From NCBI RefSeq assembly GCF_000330505.1, contig NW_004443543.1, positions 1 to 20,772 of the forward strand: a stretch of DNA of 20,772 nt. The letters are read 5' to 3'. Shown here piece by piece: positions 1 to 8,621 of this stretch. The notes beneath the pieces are model-generated. The model saw only the letters and a list, made by a program, of their open reading frames with translations. It had not been told where the DNA came from and ran no database searches. Made by a program: the position numbers and the translations under genes. The stretch comes from Entamoeba invadens IP1 (taxonomy: Eukaryota > Evosea > Mastigamoebida > Endamoebidae). Every line of letters begins with the position of its first letter. Position 1 is the stretch's first letter.

Positions 1-223
1 AAAAACAAGCTAATAATTCAATTCTAAATTAGTTTGACTAATAAATATAATCAATAATATCAATGAAAATTAGTTATAATTTGTATTATTTTATAATAAA
101 TATAATCTAAAGTATAAATTAAATTTATAATGATTTTTTTATTAATTTAAATTATTTTTATATAATACAAAAATGTTTAAAAATTTTATTCATTGATCGT
201 TTTTTATAGTAATATTATTATTT

Positions 224-255
<32 letters not shown>

Positions 256-339
256 TCAATGTAATATTATAATATGTTAAATTATAACAATAAATTTCTA
301 TCGCAAACATTTTTATCGAATTAAAAAAACACAAACCTT
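1..339. other. AT-rich intergenic DNA with (TA)n microsatellite
   Basis: No gene is visible. The stretch is almost pure A/T. A (TA)12 run occupies about 226-250. It precedes the first recognisable piggyBac codons. No inverted repeat or TTAA-CCC end that could be the 5' terminus of the piggyBac copy was found here, so that end may be lost or may lie to the left of the window. Confidence 0.7.
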
Positions 340-1929
340 ATGCAAGAAGACGAGATTGTTGGCACATTTAAATGGAAGAAAGAAGGAGAAACACTAAAAA
401 GTTCACGACACGTTAAAGCTTCGCCTGATCCGACTTACTCGTTTGATCCCAAAGGAAGTAATTTAACTGAAGTTGAGTGTTTTAGGTTGTTTTTTGTGAA
501 AAGATAGCAAATAACTTTTGTTGTTTTCAAATAAAAAAAGCCAAAAACATAAGACTGATGATAACAAACTTCCTAAAACGAGCATCCTGAGGTACCTAGG
601 AATTCTTCTCTACATGGGAGCTCACCATGATGTCATTAATCCAGTGGAAGAGCTTTAATCACTCGACCACGGAAAATCTATTTATAGAAATAGCATGCCT
701 CATGACATGTTTAAATTTATTTCTTCACACATCGAAACTTACGATGTGGGCCAGCCAGATGATGTTTGTGATGATGCATCAGACACTTCAGATGATGGGG
801 ATGTCGAAGAGAAAGAGGAAGCTGACAAAGGACCAGAAGGAGAGTATTTCAACTGCGCAGAATATTCAGATCGAGATTTCAGAGATCTCTCTGAAGAGCA
901 ACTCAGGAAAGATGTCAGAATCAAAAGGGGCATCGTTGGTAGTGGAGTTGTTAAAGTCGTCCCTGCAATAACTCCAAATGCACACGACAGCTTTTCTAAA
1001 ATTAGAGTGATTTTAGATAAGTTTATTTCTAACCTTGTCAACCAAACCTATTACAAACCTAGTAATAGTGTTTCGGTTGACGAACATTTGTGTTCTTATA
1101 AAGGGCATATGTGGGCTAAGGTGTTTATTAAGTCTAAGCCTAGACGTTATGGTATAAAGTTTTGGGTTTGTTCTGTTTTTACCAAATGAGTTTTATTTAT
1201 GAAGTCAAAAATGACGGATAGTTATTATTGGTTTGACATGTATGATCAAATTTAATAATTTAATTATTTGTTTATTTGAGTTATTTATAGTTTTCTAACT
1301 TGTAGATGTGTGCTGACTGTGAGACAGGAATGACTCTAAACCTCCAATTGTACTGTGGTAAGTGTGGTGGTAAGGAGGACAATCAGGGCTTTAGAGTGGT
1401 CAGGGACATGGTGCTACCCATGTTATGCCGTGGTAACAAGTTTACCGTTGTGTGTGACAACTTCTTCTGTACGTTAAGGTTGTCACACTACCTTGCTTCA
1501 TGTGGGTGCCAACTTTTGGGAACCACGAGGATCAATAGGAAAGAACTTCCTGACGAAGCCAAGACAATCAAAGGGAGAACTCCCGATACCACCATCTTTT
1601 TCTCGAAAGGAAAGTGTAGGCTCATCTCTTACTTCAACGAGAAAAAGAAGCTGGTATTGGTCTTGTCAACCTGCCACGAAAAGAATGAAATTGAAGTCGT
1701 CGAGCAGGATGTGTTCATTGGCAAAGAAAAAATGACAATACACAAACCCCAGCCCATCCTTGATTACAACCACAAAATGGGTGGGGTTGACACTGTGGAT
1801 CAGATGACCAGGTATTATACGTGTAGACGTCGAACAAACAGGTGGAACATCTGGGCTTTATATGATATGATTGATATAGCTGCCTTAAACGCGTATAAAA
1901 CGTACTCAAATTACCACCCTTGCAAATGA
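340..1929 (+). pseudogene. piggyBac-type transposase, decayed, with one intron
   Basis: Remnant of a piggyBac (DDE_Tnp_1_7) transposase, which cuts and pastes DNA at TTAA sites. The amino end starts at ATG 340 (MQEDEIVGTFKW, then LTEVECFRLFF) and reaches a stop at 505. One or two frameshifts at about 500-520 move the reading to the frame of LGILLYMGAH (about 593-625), which has an in-frame TAA at 656-658. An acidic stretch follows (about 750-850). The catalytic core is readable: VDEHL (about 1078-1092), VVCDNFF (about 1447-1467) and GGVDTVDQM (about 1780-1806), so all three acidic residues of the DDD triad are present. These blocks come into register only if the intron at 1166-1305 is removed. 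The TGA at 1927 looks premature, because family-like residues (VDFLNNLSGALM) continue after it. The usual Cys-rich tail is missing. Family assignment is secure; non-functionality is inferred from the breaks. Confidence 0.88.
1166..1305 (+). other. Spliceosomal intron in the piggyBac remnant
   Basis: A 140-base intron begins with GTTTGT directly after the TGG codon of KFW and ends with TTGTAG directly before ATG TGT GCT. It is phase 0. Removing it joins RYGIKFW to MCADCETGM, which is the continuous core order of piggyBac transposases (YGIK followed by a short hydrophobic stretch and a Cys-Asp or similar). Without splicing the upstream frame stops at 1187-1189. GTTTGT donors are the strong Entamoeba consensus. 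Confidence 0.82.
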
Positions 1930-3400
1930 GTGGATTTTTTGAACAATCTTTCTGGTGCTTTAATGAAAATGAAATGATTTTTCTATTTTGTTTGGTTTTT
2001 TATAAAATAGGAACTGTTTATTTCATTCAATACGTGCTTTTTTATTGAACCTCGAAAAAAATTATCGTGAAATAAAATAAAAATAGGGATCATTATATCT
2101 TTTTTTTCTTTTTTACTTATGGATAAGTTTTTAAAAACTTGTGTTATAACAACATCGTGATGTCGTTACTCAACACCATAAACAACCGTTGGTAAAGTAT
2201 ATGCATAAGTATTATGGTTATAATGGTGTTATAATGGTGTTTGTTGATAATTCTATCAAATTGTAAATTTATTATTACAAAACTATTATTTATTAAATTT
2301 CCATTTTTATAAATAATATTTTTTATTATATTATATAGTTCAAAATATTTTTTTATTATTTGTTAAGTTTTTTGGCTATTTGTTTTTTTGTTTATAATTT
2401 GTATTATCCCTTTATTTTTAATTTAAATTATTTGTTTGTTGCCCAAAAATGCATAATTTAAAAATGCATAAACAGTGGCTGCAAAATAAGCATTTGATTA
2501 CCAAATACAATAACATTTATATGATAATGATAATATCAAATCAATTTTGCCCTTTGTTTTTGTTTGAAAATGATAAAAAAAACAAAATAACAAATAATGA
2601 ATTCATATCTTGCTTCTTTGACAGTGGCACGACTTAAAACTCAATGGGTGACCATAAAACCTCATGGTGATCAAAGTTTATACAAACGCGACTATATTGA
2701 CTGTTTAAGTCATTTTCGAGAATTTTTCTCGATTTTTCGATTTTTGATACTTTTGAAAATGTATTTTAGTTATTTTTTGTTTATTTTATACTTATGTTCT
2801 CTAAGATTTATTTTTCAAAGTCGGAACAAACAAAAGTGTCTTTTTATCTTATCTTATTTCTTTTACAAAAAAATAGTAAAACCCAATTTTTAAAATTATT
2901 GTATTTTTCAAAGTTTACAAAAAAATCTATTTAATTAATTTTTAATTGTTTTTTAGATCAATTGCATAATGAAATTTCAATACACCTCAAAGTCTGTTAT
3001 TTATTTTCTTTTCTTTGTTATTTTATGATGTAATTAATTTTGAATATTCCAGACCAGTATGTTTTATGATGCAATTTGGTCTTTGTTATATTTTATAATA
3101 AATTTTATTATTGTAATAAGTTGTAGACATCTCAATAAATTTTTGATCTGACTTTTCCATTGAACTGTGACTTGTTTTTGAAAAGATCAAGCAAAAAAGT
3201 GAACCTTTGTTCATCCCCATATTAACAAAAGGTTCATTTTTTATTATAATTTATAACATTTTTCTATAAAAATATACTAGAGCCGTCGTTCCAGGGTGTC
3301 TAGCTTTTTTTGAAAAAATTAAAGAAAAAAAGGTCACATTTACATTACAATTGACTAAGATTTTTATTTTTTACAAATTTTGATTTTTTCCGTCCTCGAA
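1930..3400. other. AT-rich stretch, no supported gene
   Basis: No family is recognisable. The first about 40 bases still carry piggyBac-like codons after the premature stop. A tandem pair of an 11-base unit (TTATAATGGTG) sits at 2218-2239, with a near-inverted copy (AACACCATAA) at about 2172-2181. A small hairpin with a 7 bp stem lies at 2716-2732. A slightly less AT-rich patch at 2615-2705 can be read as a short open frame but resembles nothing known to me. Confidence 0.6.
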
Positions 3401-3407
3401 GGGTTAA
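3283..3407 (+). mobile_element. Possible piggyBac 3' terminal and subterminal repeat
   Basis: The sequence CCGTCCTCGAAGGG (3390-3403) runs straight into TTAA (3404-3407). Many piggyBac elements end in GGG abutting a TTAA target site, and the reverse complement begins TTAACCC. A related 15-mer (CCGTCGTTCCAGGGT, 3283-3297) lies about 107 bases inside and matches at 11 of 15 positions, like a subterminal repeat. It could be the right end of the piggyBac copy at 340-1929, but no matching left end is visible, so this is tentative. Confidence 0.35.
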
Positions 3408-4283
3408 TCAAGTGATCAGCACAAAATGATGTTTTATCCTGTTTTGTGATAATAATTAAGTTATTGTTATTATTTATTCTTCGTATAAAACCAATTATTA
3501 AGTTATAGTCAGTCGGGCTATATATTCAAGTGTTGTTATGTATCTTGGAATTACCAATTATGTTTTGTATTTATTAACACGATAAGTTTCGGAATCATCC
3601 CGTTTATATAGCCAAAATAATTAAAATATGATTATAAACACTTTCAGATTCTTATAAAAAAATGTGTTTTTTTAAATGACACATATTGTTAATTTTTTTG
3701 TTGTGAATTATTTTTTAAGTAAAAGTTTTATTCTCATTATATTACCACTTATAACGTGGGTTTAAAGATTAAGTATCATTTTAATACAATCATATGGATT
3801 GGAGTTATAATATGTCATGTTTATTTTGTTTTAAAAAGATGTGTTTGAAAAAAAAACATATCTCATCATTTTTATTGTTTTTCTAATAAATTATTAGCCC
3901 ATTATTACTATTGAAATGATGTTTGGTTTAAAAATACGTTTGATGTTTTGTTGTTTCTTGATTTTTCTTGAATAGATTTATGAAAAAGAAAATTCAAAAA
4001 GATGGTTCTACAAGTTAATAATAAGTTTTATATGTCAAAACAAAGATTCAATCGCTTAAAGAAATTTCATCTAAAAAATAATGAGTTTTTTTTCTCTTTT
4101 TCTTGTAACAATTTATATGTTTTTTTTTTGTTTTTTAAATTGTTATATGGGCTAGTGCAAATATGTCGCAGTTTTTAAATATTAAAATATTTACAAATCA
4201 GGGTTTAATTCTACTCCGGTTTAATTTTATAAAAATGGTTGTGATATTAATATAACATTTTTGATAAATATAGAAATTAAATA
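3408..4283. other. AT-rich intergenic DNA, nothing recognised
   Basis: Very AT-rich. No open frame with family resemblance, no RNA gene and no repeat end was recognised here. Confidence 0.6.
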
Positions 4284-4285
4284 TA

Positions 4286-4338
4286 CAGTGGCAATATTTA
4301 AGTACTTAATTTGGAATAAACCCACTTAAGTGAGTAAA
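4286..4338 (+). repeat. Left terminal inverted repeat of Tc1/mariner-like element 1
   Basis: A 53-base arm matching the complement of 5380-5432. The outer CAGT and inner 33 bases match exactly; positions 5-20 diverge. It is preceded by TA. Confidence 0.85.
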
Positions 4339-4458
4339 TATTTGGTTTTATTTTTGGAAATAACAAAAAATTAAAAAAAACTGAAATTATGTTATAAGAC
4401 AAAAATATTTTAAAAATTACAAATTATTTTTTATTAAAAATAACATTTTAATACCATT

Positions 4459-4730
4459 TTAATAACAAACAAACAAAAAAGAAAAAATAGTTAATTTAAA
4501 TTTATTCCATGACATTTGCAAAACTTGGGCTATATGTTGATTTGTTTTGGTGAAGACTTTATGATTTTTTAAGTCCTTTTCAAGTTTAAACACTGTTTTT
4601 ATGCTTTGAGTGGAAAACTTGTCGAATCCAGAATCCATTTGGTATTTGACCAAAAAGTGTACGATTTTTACATTTTTGTGTAAAAAACGACATTTTACGA
4701 TTTACACAAAATGTAACTTATTTTTTGTTC
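4459..4730 (-). pseudogene. Tail of a Tc1/mariner-type transposase, tentative
   Basis: Inside element 1, on the minus strand, an open stretch contains VKIVHFLVKYQ, then IKTVFKLEKDLKNH, then IAQVLQMSWNK, ending at 4459. The order resembles the end of IS630/Tc1/mariner transposases: a hydrophobic stretch before a proline-rich SPDLNPIE block, a helix of the kind xxFxxLKxxLKN, and a final helix with Trp. The diagnostic SPDLNPIE motif itself is not readable, and a stop lies just upstream (HFV*IVKC). No HTH or catalytic Asp could be recognised further upstream. The location inside TA-flanked inverted repeats supports the reading; the protein similarity alone is weak. Confidence 0.4.
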
Positions 4731-5379
4731 CAAATGTTTCTTTAAAACAGTTTTCAACAAAAGATCAAAATTTTAATTTAAAAATGCCGACTTTGAAGTT
4801 TATTAAATTAAAAAATAATAATTTCGATTTCAATCCAAAAAACACAATTCTTCGTATTATCCCGTTTTTTCACCAATTTTTTTAAATGTTATTTATTTGT
4901 TATTGTTAATGTTTGAATTCTCGTTTATTTTAATTCATTTGTTTATGTTTTTTATCTTTCAATCATTTTTTTGAACTATAACAACAACTTTAATGAAATA
5001 TTTTTAAATGTTATTTGTTAAAAACCAAATGTTGAAATAATGTGCACAAAAAAGACCACAGATTCAATCCGGCTTTTATTTTCAAGCCAGTCTGTTGTGC
5101 TCGTCATTGATTTTTTTCATTTTTAAACATTTTTGAGCTTCTTTTTGTCAAAAGAAAATACTTTTCGAAACGAATTTTGTAAAAAACAAAAGCTATATTT
5201 TAAGTTTATTTCAATTAAAATAAAAAACCATTTCAAATATTTTTTTTCTTTTCAAACAAAGTTGACTTTTTTCTCAAAAAACAAGAAAAAGACCCAATCA
5301 AACCCATTTTCCAATTTATAAAGGGTGGTACTTAAGTTTTTTCTATTTTGGCTTAAAGTTCAACCAAAGTTTCACAAAA

Positions 5380-5432
5380 TTTACTCACTTAAGTGGGTTT
5401 ATTCCAAATTAAATGGGTTTATACCACTACTG
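5380..5432 (-). repeat. Right terminal inverted repeat of Tc1/mariner-like element 1
   Basis: A 53-base arm complementary to 4286-4338, followed by TA. It also holds a second version of its own core: a TAAACCCA-TTAA unit occurs twice in tandem in this arm, differing by one base (T for C), while the left arm has it once. Confidence 0.85.
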
Positions 5433-5596
5433 TAATAAAGTATTGGAGAATTAATCTTTATTAAAATAACGTTTTCATTTTTGTATATAGTTAATGATAA
5501 TAAAATTAATTAATAAAAATAATATTTTTATTTCTGTGCTATTTTTTTATTGGATACAAAGTAATTTGAACAATCATAACAAAAAACAATGATAAA

Positions 5597-7415
5597 TCAA
5601 ATCGATACACAACAGTAATAACAACCCACATTACTTCTTCCCTCGTATTTTCCAACACTTGTTCTACACGTTTTCAAAGTTGGATACTTTGTTAGATGAT
5701 AACTTGACTTTTTTCTTTGAATGGAGTTTTCGAAATCGAGTCTTTCTTCAATTGGTTTGAATAATTTAATTGAGTATTTATTGTATATTTTTATATCTTC
5801 ATTTTTATATGTTGTAGTATTTTTTCGTTCTTCATTTGAAACTTTTTCGTAAATTACTATCCCACATTTTATTGCTCCTTCGGCCAATCTGTCGTAATTA
5901 CTAACTTTGAGCAGAACATTCATTTTTACAAGTTGTTGAAACAAAGCTATTAACCACCATTCTCTTTCTGTTTGTCGACCATGAACTTGATAAGCATTTA
6001 GAGCACATATATCAATCATGTTGAATAAAAGTGCAATTGGCCATCTCCGAGTGCCTCTTTTGCATGTAAAATGTCTAACCATGCTATCAATGTGTCGACT
6101 CCCTTATTCCTTTGTTGTAACTTTGTTGGATATAAAATGTTCCATTTTTCTTATCAAACTTCATGTCGTTTTCTCTTGTTGTCAAAAAAATTACCGATTT
6201 TGATCTTTTATCGAAATAGTTTAACATGAATATTGGAAATGGTAGTTTTAGTTACTCTGGATATTCAATTTGATCAAGTTCGATCGATATAAAACTTTTA
6301 TGGCATTTTTTGTTTGAATTGTTTTGGAACAAAAGAACGATTAGCACGACAAGTACCAACAACATCAATACTTTTTTTCAATTTTCTTGCAAAATTAAAA
6401 GAAGTGAATAAATTATCCACAAACAAACAAAATTTATTATTTGTAAATTTAGAAACGAGTTTTGTTACAATATTTTCGATGTAAAATTCTACAGTTTCAC
6501 CTCCAATTTTTCCCAAAAATGGTATTATGTTTATAACCATTCCAGTTCCATTGTCAACAACCATACACAATTTTATACCATATTTCCTGAGCTTTGAAGG
6601 TATGTATTGCCTGAATCTACAATGTCCAAAATATTTAACCAATTGCTCATTGATGCACAGATTACCACTTATTGTATTTTCGACATAATCATTGGTCAAA
6701 ATTTCCACAAACATGTCAAATAGTACTTGTATTTTATAATAATTACTCAAGTCTTCGAATTTGTTTTTATGTAGGATTTCACTTAATTCGTCCGTGTCTA
6801 TATTTATACGGTAAATTTCATCATCTTCACTTGTATCTTCAGTTTTATCATTGCTCTCATTATCACCATTTTCAATTATATCGTCATTTATTGAATTGTT
6901 TTCACAAAAATAGTCAAATTGAGTGGTAGGAAACGTTATTGCATCGAATTGTTGAGGTGTGAAATAATTCGGTTCTTTTTCTTGTTGGTCATAAAATGAA
7001 GAAGTGTGTTAATAAAAATTGGGTATTTTGTTTTTTATTTCGATTACTTCTTTGTTTTTTTGTTTGTTTTATCTTTTTGTCTCTTTTTATTTACAATTTC
7101 AATTTCATGTTCTACTTTCATAGCTGCATCTTTGTCAAATCTAAGTGACCTTATAATGTTTGACTTTTTCTTGACTCATGACTGATCTATATAAAACGTT
7201 GCCAAATCTACCATACATATAATCAAAGCTATTTTGTTGTCATTTGCTACACATTGAAAATAACAAGAAACCAAGAATACCATCAAATTATCGATTTTCA
7301 GAATAGACCAGTTGTTGGGAAATAACAATTTACCACAGTTGTTGGTATTATCTATGTTCATCTGCTTCATGTTTCTGTTAAAATATGTTTCAAAGCAATC
7401 TTTGTGAATCATCAC
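5597..7415 (-). pseudogene. Second piggyBac-type transposase, decayed, different lineage
   Basis: Read on the minus strand, the pieces follow the piggyBac order. The amino part is 7415-7176 (KQMNIDNTNN, then LMVFLV where LGIL is expected), followed by IIRSLRFDKD at about 7145. An acidic open stretch then covers 7008-6760. The core at 6750-6298 holds INEQLVKYFG, YGIKLCMVVDNGTGM and LFVDNLFTS. After a degraded link, YNKGI, GVDTL and DSMVRHFTCKRGTRRWP appear in different frames (about 6115-6045), and a 161-residue tail ends at 5597 with clustered cysteines (KTCRTS, GCYYCC). The first catalytic Asp is replaced by Asn (codon AAT in INEQL). Several frameshifts and stops separate the pieces. It has no intron where copy 1 has one, and its residues differ enough to call it another lineage. 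Certainly inactive as written. Confidence 0.87.
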
Positions 7416-7429
7416 AACTATGGTTTAGG

Positions 7430-8097
7430 AAGGAGAAAAGTATTCAATCAAAGGGATATTCACAGCAACGACAGTGTATAATTTCCACGAAATTTTATTA
7501 TTGTCTTTTCCTTGTTGTTATTTTATTGATGTTATCATTGAATTTTTGTTTTCTTTCATTTTTTATCTTTGAACTAGAAAAACATTTGTAATATCACAAG
7601 TTACTAATGCATATTTAATTTAAAATTTGGTTTTTGAATGAAAATGATATATGTAGATCACAACCGCCTCCCCGACACATAAAATTTAAAACCATTTTTT
7701 TTAAATACAAATAATGGTATAAACGACCATCCTCAGGATAATTAAATAATTGGGTTTAATTCATTCAAAAATAATTAAAACCGAAATAAGTAAAAATAAT
7801 AAAAACAGCACTTTTGAGTTTTATAATCATAGTCTTATTATTTGTTTAAATTCGTGTAAAATGATTGGGTTTTATTTGAATTAATTAGAATAATTGTTTT
7901 TAATTGGAAAAGGAATAATTTTGTATTTGGAACTATTTTTCAGTACTATAATATAATAAATTATTTAATATTAAAATAATAAATAACTAAAAAGAACAAT
8001 ATAAACTTTGTTTTTTATTTGTTTTTTTTGTATTGAAACACACTTGTTTCACCACCACCTTAACAAAAATATAGTATTTGCCGCGAGTGTTTTTTAA
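7430..8097. other. AT-rich stretch upstream of the orphan exon
   Basis: Some decayed amino-terminal piggyBac codons may continue to about 7480 on the minus strand (a TET-like block), but no firm boundary or TTAA end is seen. The rest is AT-rich with no recognised gene. Confidence 0.55.
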
Positions 8098-8543
8098 AGG
8101 AAATCCACCTTTGAGCTACTGTTTGTGCGTCCCCATGTCACCCACTTTCCTTGTCCGTACTGTGTGGACATGGATGTGGTTCCCTTTTCAAACAAGGACT
8201 TCATTGGGGTCTGCTCTAAGAAGGACATTGAAAGTGTGTGGAACGGGTGCACAAACAGACTGTTTGAGTGCGGCCTTCAGAGGTTTGTTTTCTGGTTTGT
8301 TTCACTCGGTTTTCACTAACTCGAGGTGAATTATCGAGACATTTTTAATTCGGGAATTCGACCAAATATTATCCCAAGTTTCCATTTACTATAATTTTAA
8401 TTGAAATTTTATTAAAATAGTTAATAAATTCTTTATTTAGACGAGGTGAAAAAGCCTGCCCTGATTATACTGCATTTACAAATCATTTAAAAACTGTTAT
8501 AATAAATTTAAATGATATTACCAATACAAAATCATTTATATAA
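8098..8543 (+). pseudogene. Orphan two-exon fragment with CPYC motif, function unknown
   Basis: Two coding blocks join across an intron (8283-8440) in one frame. Block 1 (8098-8282) reads RKSTFELLFV, then HFPCPYCVDMDVVPF, then VWNGCTNRLFECGLQ. Block 2 (8441-8543) continues RRGEKACPDYTAFTNHLK and ends with TAA at 8541. Its GC content is clearly above the surroundings, like real coding DNA. Cysteines and a histidine (HFPCPYC, GVC, NGC, FEC, KAC) could bind zinc. No ATG lies before DMD in this frame and a stop sits at 8095, so the start is missing, lost to truncation or in another exon. A second open frame (8078 onward) overlaps but lacks the splice continuity. I do not recognise the family. It may be a broken gene or part of a mobile element. 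Confidence 0.5.
8283..8440 (+). other. Spliceosomal intron in the orphan fragment
   Basis: It starts GTTTGT after AG and ends TTTAG before ACGAGG. Length is 158 bases. Splicing produces AG|A (Arg) and opens a further 33 codons; without it the frame stops at 8317-8319. The donor is the same hexamer as in the piggyBac intron. Confidence 0.65.
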
Positions 8544-8599
8544 AATTTTATTTAATTAAAAATGTTGAATTTCAAAACAACAAATATAACCAACTTAAA

Positions 8600-8621
8600 C
8601 AAACTTTAAAAATTAATAATG
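8600..8621 (+). promoter_or_regulatory. Putative initiator next to the BspA-like start
   Basis: The bases TTTAAAAATTAATAATG lead into the start codon at 8619. Entamoeba genes usually have very short 5' leaders and an initiator close to AAAAATTCA; AAAAATTAA here is similar. In such AT-rich DNA this match is weak evidence. Confidence 0.3.

Larger units (their letters stand above)
4286..5432 (-). mobile_element. Tc1/mariner-like element 1, TA-flanked, 53 bp inverted repeats
   Basis: The left end (4286-4338) begins CAGTGGCAATATTTAAG and the right end, read inward on the other strand (5432 back to 5380), begins CAGTAGTGGTATAAACC. Both arms are 53 bases. They share the first CAGT, and the inner 33 bases are identical, including the palindrome CACTTAAGTG. 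The element is 1147 bases long and flanked by TA on both sides (4284-4285 and 5433-5434), the target duplication used by Tc1/mariner/IS630 elements. CAGT termini are also usual there. Length is close to a full mariner, so this is probably a decayed former autonomous copy rather than a short MITE. Confidence 0.82.

Noticed and set aside
739..1041. 100-codon minus-strand frame opposite the piggyBac remnant
   Set aside because: Serine-rich shadow of the acidic piggyBac stretch on the plus strand, with no family resemblance.
2449..2893. Two short plus-strand frames, one with the less AT-rich patch ARLKTQWVTIKPHGDQ
   Set aside because: No recognisable domain, low complexity at both ends, no splice or promoter support.
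4610..5321. Plus-strand frames inside element 1
   Set aside because: Phe/Lys/Asn-rich translations of A/T runs; the transposase-like signal is on the minus strand.
8078..8329. Alternative 83-codon frame over the orphan exon
   Set aside because: It does not continue across the intron, while the other frame does, with a Cys/His pattern.
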